From contig JBGAHR010000018.1 of NCBI GenBank assembly GCA_044226045.1, positions 11,060-75,059 of the forward strand: DNA of 64,000 bases, read 5' to 3'. Positions within the stretch are counted from its first letter, which is position 1. Each line of letters starts with the position of its first letter. This stretch comes from Endoryza sp044226045. Lineage in GTDB: Bacteria > Bacteroidota > Bacteroidia > Chitinophagales > Chitinophagaceae. The translations under genes were made by a program, and so were the position numbers. Positions 17,463 through 24,875 of this stretch are shown one piece after another. The notes under the pieces were generated by a model that saw only the letters and a program-made list of their open reading frames with translations, had not been told where the DNA came from and ran no database searches.

Positions 17463-18093
17463 TACGTTTATCGTTTCAGGTTGGTTTACGGTTTGCGGTT
17501 TGCAGTTTGCGGCGAAATGCGTTTGACGTTTCAGGTTTTTCGTTTCACGTTTCATTGGCAAATTGACTAATCACTGTTGTCCGGGGAAAGTGTCGAAGTC
17601 CAACCTATTAAGCTGAAATAATCATCTTTTTGCCACTTTTTGAGAAATGAGCCCCCTTTAGGGGAGCGGGAGTGAGAGCGGGAGAGGAAGTATACGAGAG
17701 AGGTCTTTTCCGGTGAGTCTCTGACGGGACTTTTTTTGTTTCGCCAAAAAAAGTCCCACAAAAAAAGGCGACCAAGGCCGATATACAGCCCGGTTACCGT
17801 GGCCTATCGCCCAGCTTCGGTTCTTCGGTGGTGAACAGCGGTAGAATAAAGCCCGGCTATTGTTGAAATTCAGTTTGCTGTTTATAGTTAGGGGTTTGCT
17901 GTTAATTGGCAAATTGGCTCATTGGCGCATTGACCAATTTTGCGCTCTGAGATTTCCCCGGACAACAGTGATTGACTAATCGACTAATTATATTCCATTC
18001 GTCATTCGTAATCCGTAATCCGTCATTGCATTGGCAAATTGACCAATTGACGAATTGACTAATTGTATTCCATTCGTAATCCGTAATCATAAA
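17463..18093. repeat. Mosaic repeat spacer (modules D, C, E, A, F)
   Basis: 631 bases without a gene. 17463-17556 alternates D (TTTATCGTTTCAGG type) with C (GCGGTTT). E (AATTGAC type) appears at 17556-17570, 17905-17940 and 18030-18066. A short A block sits at 17660-17690 after CCCCCTTTAGGGG. F (CATTCGTAATCCG type) occupies 17994-18028 and 18068-18090. The F/E order reappears reversed at 50387-50505. It lies between the convergent response-regulator and DinB genes. Confidence 0.85.
17569..17973. repeat. Segment bounded by perfect 21-bp inverted repeats
   Basis: Positions 17569-17589 and 17953-17973 are exact reverse complements (core CACTGTTGTCCGGGGAAA). Between them lie module A, a perfect 12-bp hairpin (17726-17737 with 17746-17757, GGGACTTTTTTT and its complement) and about 120 bases of non-repetitive DNA, with no open frame long enough for a transposase. 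A degenerate third copy of the 21-mer occurs at about 18660-18680. It looks like a small non-autonomous element or a composite spacer, which cannot be decided here. Confidence 0.6.
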
Positions 18094-18573
18094 CTATAGA
18101 GCAGAAACGAGAAACTTGTCTATGTACAACATTTGCCCCAGGTGATAGATATTATGCTGGGAGAGACCGTTAAGCATGAAGCGGAAATTGTATTGGCGAT
18201 AGTCAACTATCTCTTTTAAAAACTGATCATTTTTATCATCCAGCAGTTGGATAATTTTCTCATGTATTGATCTGAATCGGGTCAATCCTTCTTTCCATTG
18301 ATGTACACGGGGATCGATTTTTATCCAGTCGTTTTCTTCAAAAGCTTTTAAATCCTGTATGGAATCGCCTTCCAGTCTTTTCAACACGAACTCAGCCCAA
18401 TTGATACAATGATAAAGCAACTCTGCCATGGAATGACCGACGCCATTCGGTTTGACATAAACTTTCTTTTCGTCGATGCTTGAGAGAGCGGGAATGACCG
18501 GTTGCCCATACCAGGGGGTGCCTTCAAGTACATTCTTCAGGTTTCGCTGTATGGATTGAACTTCCTTGTTCAT
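18094..18573 (-). CDS. DinB-superfamily protein
   Basis: 159 residues, soluble, mostly helical. The DinB/YfiT-like four-helix bundle is suggested by the first histidine in GHSMAELLYHCINWAEFVL, aromatic residues in helix 2, and a C-terminal pair of histidines in LSQHNIYHLGQMLY, the usual three-His metal site. Bacteroidota members act as thiol-dependent or unknown metal enzymes; the substrate cannot be predicted. The start is the ATG at 18573. Both flanks are modular repeat tracts, and module F begins directly after its stop. Confidence 0.85.
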   Translation of the reverse strand: MNKEVQSIQRNLKNVLEGTPWYGQPVIPALSSIDEKKVYVKPNGVGHSMAELLYHCINWAEFVLKRLEGDSIQDLKAFEENDWIKIDPRVHQWKEGLTRFRSIHEKIIQLLDDKNDQFLKEIVDYRQYNFRFMLNGLSQHNIYHLGQMLYIDKFLVSAL

Positions 18574-18659
18574 TGCTTTTGATTTTTTGATTCTTTTATG
18601 AAGTTAGTGGGTGTTATTCAGCAAACTTAATGAACACTACAAAAATAAATTGCATTTTC

Positions 18660-18959
18660 AATCACTGATGCCCGGGGAAATGCAGGAGTGGGGGAAATGC
18701 AGGAGCGGGAGTGGGGGAAATGCAGGAGCGGGAGTGGGAGCGAGAGCGGAAACAGAAAAAGAAACAGAAAGAGAAACAGAAAGAGAAAGGGAAAGAGAAA
18801 GAGAAAGGGAAAGAGAAACAGAAAGGAATATAGAAACAGGTAAGGTTCTGACTTTTGATTTTTGACTTTTGACTTTTGAATTGCCTCTTGCAAACAAAAA
18901 AGTCAAAAAGTACTTCCCTAAGGGTTCCTTTTTGACTTTTGATATTTTACTTTTATTTT
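18660..18959. repeat. Modules A-B-G between dinB-like gene and carB
   Basis: 18673-18745 contains three near-copies of a unit GGGGAAATGCAGGAGCGGGA (module A with an inserted AAATGCA). 18745-18835 is module B (GAAACAGAAA type). 18848-18959 is module G (TTTTGACTTTTGA heptamers). It is purine-rich on the plus strand up to 18835. No credible gene, although several frames stay open because the repeat lacks stops. Confidence 0.85.
18902..18936 (-). terminator. Hairpin in module G, likely carB terminator
   Basis: GTCAAAAAG at 18902-18910 pairs with 18928-18936, with an inner CCCTAAGGG palindrome. On the minus strand the hairpin is followed by a T-rich run. It lies 24 bases beyond the carB stop. Confidence 0.5.
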
Positions 18960-21782
18960 TTACTTACTCAGGTGCATGCTTCTTTCGCGATACAACTGTC
19001 TGAAGTATGGATCTCTCAGATCTTTGATGAATCGGATGGCCTCTCCGGTTGATTTCATTTCGGGTCCGAGATCTTTGTTTACTCCCGGGAATTTGTTGAA
19101 ACTGAAAACCGGTTCCTTGATCGCGTATCCGTTCAATCGCTTCACGAACTTATGATCCTTTAATCTCAATTCGCCCAACATAACTTTTGTAGCGACATTC
19201 AGATAAGGAATCTGGTAAGCTTTTGCGATGAATGGAGTGGTACGGGATGCGCGGGGATTTGCTTCGATCACATATACTTTACCATCCTTGATGGCAAACT
19301 GGATATTAATCAATCCCCGGATATTAAGCCTGAATGCGATTTTTTTAGCGTATTCTTCCATCGTAGCCACCACCAGCGGTGTAAGGTTGAACTGTGGTAA
19401 CACGGCATTGCTGTCACCGCTGTGGATACCTGCCGGCTCGATATGCTCCATCACTCCCATTACATGGAAGCTCTCTCCATCACAGATTGCGTCGATCTCG
19501 GCTTCCTGACAGCGATCCAGGAAATGGTCGATGAGGATTTTGTTGCCGGGAATATGTTTCAGCAGGCTTACGACTGCATTCTCTACCTCATCATCGTTGA
19601 TAACAATTCTCATTCTTTGTCCACCGAGTACATAAGACGGACGAACGAGAACGGGATAACCTACTTTATTGGCTACCGCAATGGCTTCGTCTACATCGTA
19701 GGCAGTACCATAATCGGGATAAGGAATATCGAGTTCCTTCAGCATATCGCTGAATCGACCACGGTCTTCGGCAATATCCATATCATCGAAGCTGGTGCCG
19801 ATCAGCTTGATGCCTTTTTCGTTGAGGCGTTTAGACAGTTTCAGAGCGGTTTGTCCACCGAGCTGAACGATTACTCCGTAAGGCTTTTCGAGCTCGATAA
19901 TTTCCCAGAGATGCTCCCAGTATACCGGTTCGAAATACAGCTTGTCGGCCATATCGAAATCGGTCGAGACCGTTTCGGGGTTACAGTTTACCATGATGGC
20001 TTCATAGCCCGATTCTTTCAGCGCCAGCAAACCGTGTACGCAACAATAGTCGAATTCAATACCCTGTCCGATACGGTTGGGTCCTGAACCGAGAACGATT
20101 ACTTTCTTCCGTCCGCTTACTTTACTCTCGTTATGGTTGCCGTTTTCAAAAGTGGAATAGAAATAGGGAGTCTTCGCTTCGAATTCTGCACTGCAGGTAT
20201 CCACCATTTTATATACGCGGGTGATACCGGCTGCTTTTCTCATTTCATAGATGGCCTCATCATTACCATCCTGCATGATCAGGGAGATCTGTTCGTCGCT
20301 AAAGCCCAGGTGTTTGGCTTCGCGAAGCAGTTCTACCGGCAGTGTGTTGAGTTTGTATTTCGCGATCTCTTTTTCGAGGTCGGCGATTTTTTTCACTTCA
20401 TTCACAAACCATTTGTCGATACCGGTGGCTTTTGAAATGGTGTTCACGGAAACGCCCTGCATGATCGCATCTTTGATGCGGAAGAGGCGGTCCCATTTCG
20501 GTATCTTGATATATTCAATCAGCTCTTCAGCCGACATGAGATTCTTGGTGTAGTTGCCCAGTCCCACCGCATTGTTCTCAAGGCTCTGGCAGGCTTTCTG
20601 GATCGCTTCGGCAAAGCTGCGACCGATAGACATCACCTCACCTACGGATTTCATCTGCAGACCGAGCGTATCGTTGGCGCCTTTGAACTTGTCGAAATTC
20701 CAGCGCGGCATTTTTACGATTACGTAGTCGAGTGCCGGTTCGAAATAGGCCGAAGTGGTTTTGGTGATCTGGTTTTTCAATTCATCGAGGTGGTAGCCGA
20801 TGGCCAGTTTGGCCGCGATCTTCGCGATCGGATAACCCGTGGCTTTGGAGGCCAATGCCGAAGAACGGCTCACCCTTGGGTTGATCTCTACTGAAATGAT
20901 TTGCTCGGTAGCAGGATCAAGAGCGAACTGTACATTACAACCGCCGGCGAAGTTTCCGAGGCTGCGCATCATCAGGATAGCCTGGTTTCTCATTTCCTGG
21001 AAAGCCGTATCGCTGAGGGTCATCGCCGGGGCAACAGTTACGGAGTCGCCGGTATGCACCCCCATCGGGTCTACGTTTTCCACCGTACAGATGATTGCTA
21101 CGTTGTCGTTTTTATCTCTCAACAATTCAAGCTCATATTCTTTCCATCCCAGTACGGCTCTTTCTACCAGCACTTCATGAATGGGAGAGGCAGTAAGACC
21201 TCTTTCGAGGGCTGCGTCCAACTCGTCTTTGCTGTGTACAAAACCACCGCCCGTTCCACCAAGGGTAAAAGAGGGGCGAATGACCAGCGGGAAGCCGATT
21301 TCCTGGGCGAACTCTTTTCCTTCGAGCATGGAGTTGGCAACCTTTGAAGGAGCCACTGCCACCCCGATCTTCACCATCAACTGGCGGAATTTCTCACGAT
21401 CTTCTGCGGTATTGATCGCTTCCACATCCACCCCGATCATCCGGCAATTGTATTTTTCCCATATCCCCAGTTCCTGCGCTTCAATAGCCAGGTTCAGGGC
21501 CGTCTGTCCGCCCATGGTTGGCAATACCGCGTCAATCTGGTTTTCTTCCAGTATTTGCTCGATGCTTTCAACAGTCAGCGGGAGCAGGTATACTTTATCA
21601 GCCATCATCGGGTCTGTCATGATCGTAGCGGGGTTGCTGTTGATCAGAATTACCTTGATGCCTTCCTCACGCAAGCTGCGCGCGGCCTGGCTTCCTGAGT
21701 AGTCAAATTCGCAGGCCTGACCGATAATGATTGGACCTGAACCGATAATGAGGACTGATTTAATGGAATTGTCTTTTGGCAT
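18960..21782 (-). CDS. carB: Carbamoyl-phosphate synthase large chain, short form
   Basis: 940 residues from the ATG at 21782 (MPKDNSIKSVLIIGSG); 58 further upstream codons are open but not family-like. Two homologous ATP-grasp synthetase halves are complete: GSGPIIIGQACEFDYSGSQA opens the first, VLGSGPNRIGQGIEFDYCC opens the second. The oligomerisation segment lies between. The protein stops at about the point (residue 940) where the C-terminal MGS-like allosteric domain begins in the 1073-residue E. coli enzyme, so UMP/ornithine/IMP control through that domain is absent. Short CarB forms are known to me from Bacteroidota. It makes carbamoyl phosphate for arginine and pyrimidine synthesis; carA is not in the window. 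Confidence 0.96.
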   Translation of the reverse strand: MPKDNSIKSVLIIGSGPIIIGQACEFDYSGSQAARSLREEGIKVILINSNPATIMTDPMMADKVYLLPLTVESIEQILEENQIDAVLPTMGGQTALNLAIEAQELGIWEKYNCRMIGVDVEAINTAEDREKFRQLMVKIGVAVAPSKVANSMLEGKEFAQEIGFPLVIRPSFTLGGTGGGFVHSKDELDAALERGLTASPIHEVLVERAVLGWKEYELELLRDKNDNVAIICTVENVDPMGVHTGDSVTVAPAMTLSDTAFQEMRNQAILMMRSLGNFAGGCNVQFALDPATEQIISVEINPRVSRSSALASKATGYPIAKIAAKLAIGYHLDELKNQITKTTSAYFEPALDYVIVKMPRWNFDKFKGANDTLGLQMKSVGEVMSIGRSFAEAIQKACQSLENNAVGLGNYTKNLMSAEELIEYIKIPKWDRLFRIKDAIMQGVSVNTISKATGIDKWFVNEVKKIADLEKEIAKYKLNTLPVELLREAKHLGFSDEQISLIMQDGNDEAIYEMRKAAGITRVYKMVDTCSAEFEAKTPYFYSTFENGNHNESKVSGRKKVIVLGSGPNRIGQGIEFDYCCVHGLLALKESGYEAIMVNCNPETVSTDFDMADKLYFEPVYWEHLWEIIELEKPYGVIVQLGGQTALKLSKRLNEKGIKLIGTSFDDMDIAEDRGRFSDMLKELDIPYPDYGTAYDVDEAIAVANKVGYPVLVRPSYVLGGQRMRIVINDDEVENAVVSLLKHIPGNKILIDHFLDRCQEAEIDAICDGESFHVMGVMEHIEPAGIHSGDSNAVLPQFNLTPLVVATMEEYAKKIAFRLNIRGLINIQFAIKDGKVYVIEANPRASRTTPFIAKAYQIPYLNVATKVMLGELRLKDHKFVKRLNGYAIKEPVFSFNKFPGVNKDLGPEMKSTGEAIRFIKDLRDPYFRQLYRERSMHLSK

Positions 21783-21820
21783 TGCTTTGTACTGCGGGTT
21801 TTTACTATAAATAAATCGGG

Positions 21821-21828
21821 CAAAAGTA
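21821..21828 (-). promoter_or_regulatory. -7 element TACTTTTG upstream of carB
   Basis: On the minus strand TACTTTTG matches TAnnTTTG 38 bases before the chosen ATG. It lies inside the longer open frame, which supports the downstream start. No clear -33 partner. Confidence 0.4.
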
Positions 21829-22025
21829 ACACGGCATGTCGATATTTCTAAATTAATTTGGGAGAAATTAATGAGAAGAATCCGGTGAGGCAGACTCAGA
21901 TAGCTATTCCTCGCTTCCGGCAACCATTCGGCTAACGATTGTGAGTTGCCCTGCAAGCAGCCTCTCGGGGAGATTTCAGCCGGAAATACGGGTAAAATTT
22001 TCCCGATAACGGGCTAAAAATAGAA

Positions 22026-22051
22026 AAGCCTTCGCCGACCGGCAAAGGCTT
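22026..22051 (-). terminator. Terminator of the small gene at 22081
   Basis: AAGCCTT-GCCG pairs with CGGC-AAGGCTT around a 2-base loop with one mismatch. On the minus strand it is followed by TTTTCTATTTTT, a good intrinsic terminator 30 bases after the stop. Confidence 0.7.
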
Positions 22052-22080
22052 GAATTGCTAGCTAGAAATAATATATAGTA

Positions 22081-22296
22081 TTACATCCGGTGAAACGATG
22101 CCAACTCGATGTCGTCGAGCGGTACGCCTCCGTCTTTCAGTAATCTTTTGTTCTCAGCCATCTGTCGCTTCTCTTCGAAACGGCTTCTGATTCTGAATAC
22201 CCACTTCTGTTTGGCTTCGGTTCCTTTCAGGAAACCAACTAAGGATCCAACGGACAATGCCACCATTAAGACCAGCCTGTTAATTGACTTTTTCAT
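22081..22296 (-). CDS. Small membrane-anchored protein, unknown
   Basis: 71 residues from the ATG at 22296. A basic start (MKKSINR), a hydrophobic helix at about 8-22 (LVLMVALSVGSLVGFL) and a strongly basic helical tail (KQKWVFRIRSRFEEKRQMAENKR) suggest a short anchored or exported peptide. It has its own intrinsic terminator, which supports a real transcript. No family recognised. Confidence 0.6.
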   Translation of the reverse strand: MKKSINRLVLMVALSVGSLVGFLKGTEAKQKWVFRIRSRFEEKRQMAENKRLLKDGGVPLDDIELASFHRM

Positions 22297-22599
22297 AAAA
22301 CCCCCTGTAAAATTTTACCATCATTTATATAGACAAATTATATACGCCAAATGCTGTTCCATAGTTCATAAAAAATCGTACCACAAAGTGGGTATTCTTC
22401 AAAAATTAACATGTCAGGGTATTGACAATGCCATCTTTTTTTCACAAACTCATCCGCTGCTGCGTTACTAAGTTCATTTTAATCTCCGATGTATTTTTTA
22501 CCAATGAGCGAAGAGTTGATTTCATTTCGTCGATGGAGTTTTTCGCCCGGTTAATTGGATGGAAGCAATTAGTTTTGCAATACACTAACCCATTTTGTT
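22297..22599. other. Divergent spacer with -7 element for M23 gene
   Basis: 303 bases between divergent genes. TAGTTTTG at 22570-22577 on the plus strand fits the TAnnTTTG -7 element and places a start site about 20 bases before the TTG start codon of the M23 peptidase. Apart from a short hairpin GGTATTGACAATGCC near 22409, nothing else stands out; no repeat modules. Confidence 0.45.
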
Positions 22600-24303
22600 T
22601 TGAAGAGGTGTTTTCGACTGTTCACGTTGCTCGCGGCATTGATTCCTGTTCCCGGCCTTGGCCAGTTTTTCCCTGATGTGGAATATCCAAAAGGGTATTT
22701 TAGAAATCCACTCAACATTCCGATCAGTCTGAGCGGAAACTTTGGAGAACTCCGCCCCAATCACTACCACATGGGCTTCGATCTGAAAACAAATGCAGTG
22801 GAAAATCTGCCCGTATACGCCGCCGCCGATGGGTATATCGCCCGGATTAAGATTGAACCGGCGGGATTCGGACGAGCGATTTATATCAATCATCCGAATG
22901 GGTACACTACATTGTATGCGCACCTGAACGATTTCAATCCAACCATCGAAAAATGGCTGAAAGAACAGCAGTACCTGGCAGAGAGTTGGGCCATTCAACT
23001 GGAGGTGCCGCCAGGACTATTACCAGTGAAAAAAGGAGACCTGCTGGCCTATAGCGGCAATACCGGCGGATCGCAGGCACCCCACCTTCATTTCGAGATC
23101 CGGCGAACGGCAGACGACGTGAATCTCAACCCGATGTTATTTGGTTTTCCCCTGGCTGATAATACGAAGCCCAGGGCGCTGAGACTGGCAATTTATAACC
23201 GGCAGAGAAGCATCTATGAATCTTCGCCCTCCCTTTTCCCGTTGAAAGCCACCGCAGCGGGCTACACCACGGCGACCCCGGTAATAAAAATCTATACTTC
23301 GAAGATCAGCCTGGGCATAAGCGCCTTTGATACCCATTCGGGTTCCAATAACCAGAACGGGGTGTACGAGGTGCAGCTATTTGTCAATGGCCAACCGGCG
23401 GCAGCCTTTCGGATGGATCAGATCAGCTATAATACCACACGCTATCTGAACGCCCATATCGATTATAAAACCAAATCACAGGGTGGTCCGTTCATCCAGT
23501 TGCTGACAGGCCTGCCGGGATATCCGGGTTCCATATATAATAGTCAGTACGGAAACGGCGTGCTGCAGTTCAGGGAAGGAGAGGTGAAACAGGTAAAAAT
23601 CATTGTGAAAGATGCCTACGGAAACAGCAGCACGGTAGACACTAAGATCCAGTTCATCAGCCAGGCAGCCCTGCCCGCTCCACCCTCCGGTAAAATGTTT
23701 TATCCCGAAATGCTGGATGGATGGGAAAGTTCAGAATGCGAATTTTTTATAGGAGAAAAATGCCTGTACGACTCGGTTCATGTAAGATACGCTTCTTTGT
23801 CGTCGTCCACCCCGGGGGCTGTTTCTAACCTGCAGGCGATTGGCGCCCCTTATATTCCGTTACAGCAAAGTTTCCTGATCAGGATTATGCCAAACAAAGC
23901 ACTCAGCCCGGCAGAAAAAGCCAGAACAATCATGCAATGGTTTTCGGGGAGCAAAAAAGATGTTCAGAAAGTGGAATGGCAACAGGACTGGGCAGCAGCG
24001 AGGTTCCGCGACTTTGGTTATTATCAGTTACTGGTCGATAATGAACCGCCGGAAGTGGTATTGCTGGCGCCAATTACTTCCAAATCGTCGCGCATCGGGT
24101 TTACGGTAAAGGATAATTTTACCAAAATTAAAAATGTGCGGGCCGAGCTGGACGGGAACTGGCTGCGATTTACCAACGACAAGGGAAGGAATTTCTATTA
24201 TCGATTTGATGAGAAATGCCCGCCAGGCAATCATCGGCTTACCATCACTGCGGAAGACGAAGCAGGTAATAAAACCAGTCAAACATTTTCATTCACTCGC
24301 TGA
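22600..24303 (+). CDS. M23-family peptidase with C-terminal extensions
   Basis: 567 residues. The only usable start is TTG at 22600: an in-frame TAG lies 30 bases upstream and no ATG occurs before the catalytic region. A signal peptide (MKRCFRLFTLLAALIPVPGLG) is followed by the LytM-type domain (about 35-195) with zinc ligands in HYHMGFDLK and HLHFEIRR, complete for a metallo-endopeptidase acting on peptidoglycan peptides. Residues about 200-567 form beta-rich domains ending in an Ig-like segment (RLTITAEDEAGNKTSQTF), probably for cell-wall or envelope binding. Located in the periplasm or at the outer surface. It is followed after six bases by the peroxiredoxin gene. Confidence 0.92.
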   Translation: MKRCFRLFTLLAALIPVPGLGQFFPDVEYPKGYFRNPLNIPISLSGNFGELRPNHYHMGFDLKTNAVENLPVYAAADGYIARIKIEPAGFGRAIYINHPNGYTTLYAHLNDFNPTIEKWLKEQQYLAESWAIQLEVPPGLLPVKKGDLLAYSGNTGGSQAPHLHFEIRRTADDVNLNPMLFGFPLADNTKPRALRLAIYNRQRSIYESSPSLFPLKATAAGYTTATPVIKIYTSKISLGISAFDTHSGSNNQNGVYEVQLFVNGQPAAAFRMDQISYNTTRYLNAHIDYKTKSQGGPFIQLLTGLPGYPGSIYNSQYGNGVLQFREGEVKQVKIIVKDAYGNSSTVDTKIQFISQAALPAPPSGKMFYPEMLDGWESSECEFFIGEKCLYDSVHVRYASLSSSTPGAVSNLQAIGAPYIPLQQSFLIRIMPNKALSPAEKARTIMQWFSGSKKDVQKVEWQQDWAAARFRDFGYYQLLVDNEPPEVVLLAPITSKSSRIGFTVKDNFTKIKNVRAELDGNWLRFTNDKGRNFYYRFDEKCPPGNHRLTITAEDEAGNKTSQTFSFTR

Positions 24304-24309
24304 TTTAAT

Positions 24310-24786
24310 ATGGCAATCACATTAAAGGTAGGAGACAAGGCACCGGAATTCAGTTCCATAGACCAAAATGGCAAACCGGTTTCCTTATCAGATTTCAGAG
24401 GGAAAAAGTTGATACTTTTCTTTTATCCGCAATCGGGAACCCCTACCTGCACGGTGGAATCCTGCAACCTGCGCGACCATTTTTCCGCGCTGCGAAGAAA
24501 GGGGTTTGCGGTTGTGGGTGTCAGTCCGGATTCGCTCACCCGCCAGCAAAATTTTTCAAACAAGCATCAACTGCCATATCCCATACTGGCCGACAGCTCC
24601 CATGAAGTGCTGGAAAAATACGGCGTTTGGGACCAAAAGAAAACTTTTGGAAAGGAGTACATGGGCGTTTTAAGAACTACTTTCCTGATAGATGAGCAGG
24701 GAATTATCCGTCATATCTTTCTCAAGCCCAAAAGCAAGATGCACGCTGAAGAAATCCTCGCAGCTTTCAAAGCGAATCCCTGGTAG
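24310..24786 (+). CDS. bcp: Peroxiredoxin, Bcp/PrxQ type
   Basis: 158 residues. Thiol-dependent peroxidase of the Bcp group: the peroxidatic cysteine is in SGTPTCTVESCNLRD, with a second cysteine five residues later as in atypical two-Cys members. Threonine and proline of the active site precede it. The usual TPGCT signature reads TPTCT here, an atypical but tolerable change. Cytoplasmic, without signal peptide. The start lies six bases after the M23 peptidase stop, so the two are probably co-transcribed. Reductant is not evident from the neighbourhood. Confidence 0.93.
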   Translation: MAITLKVGDKAPEFSSIDQNGKPVSLSDFRGKKLILFFYPQSGTPTCTVESCNLRDHFSALRRKGFAVVGVSPDSLTRQQNFSNKHQLPYPILADSSHEVLEKYGVWDQKKTFGKEYMGVLRTTFLIDEQGIIRHIFLKPKSKMHAEEILAAFKANPW

Positions 24787-24818
24787 AAACTGTTGCAGAA
24801 AATGCAACAATACCAGGT

Positions 24819-24852
24819 AAAAAAAATCCCGATCACGGTTGGGTGATCGGGA
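24819..24852 (-). terminator. Intrinsic terminator of the TlpA-like gene
   Basis: TCCCGATCAC at 24827-24836 pairs perfectly with 24843-24852 over a 6-base loop. On the minus strand it is followed by eight T. It may also stop convergent plus-strand transcription. Confidence 0.85.
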
Positions 24853-24875
24853 CGTATCAGACTGATGCTGATTAT

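Noticed and set aside
17726..17757. Perfect 12-bp hairpin GGGACTTTTTTT as terminator of the response regulator gene
   Set aside because: It is 260 bases from the stop codon, inside the inverted-repeat segment, and its T-run is in the first arm and not after the stem on the plus strand, so it is listed with the segment instead.
17463..18093. CRISPR array
   Set aside because: Short repeats are present, but units are 6-9 bases, degenerate and without constant-length unique spacers, and no cas gene is near.
18611..18906. Open frames with Glu/Arg or Leu/Phe/Ser repeats beside the DinB gene
   Set aside because: Low-complexity translations of modules A and B, with no support as genes.
21783..21956. 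58-codon upstream extension of carB
   Set aside because: Not family-like, and it contains the probable -7 element of the gene.
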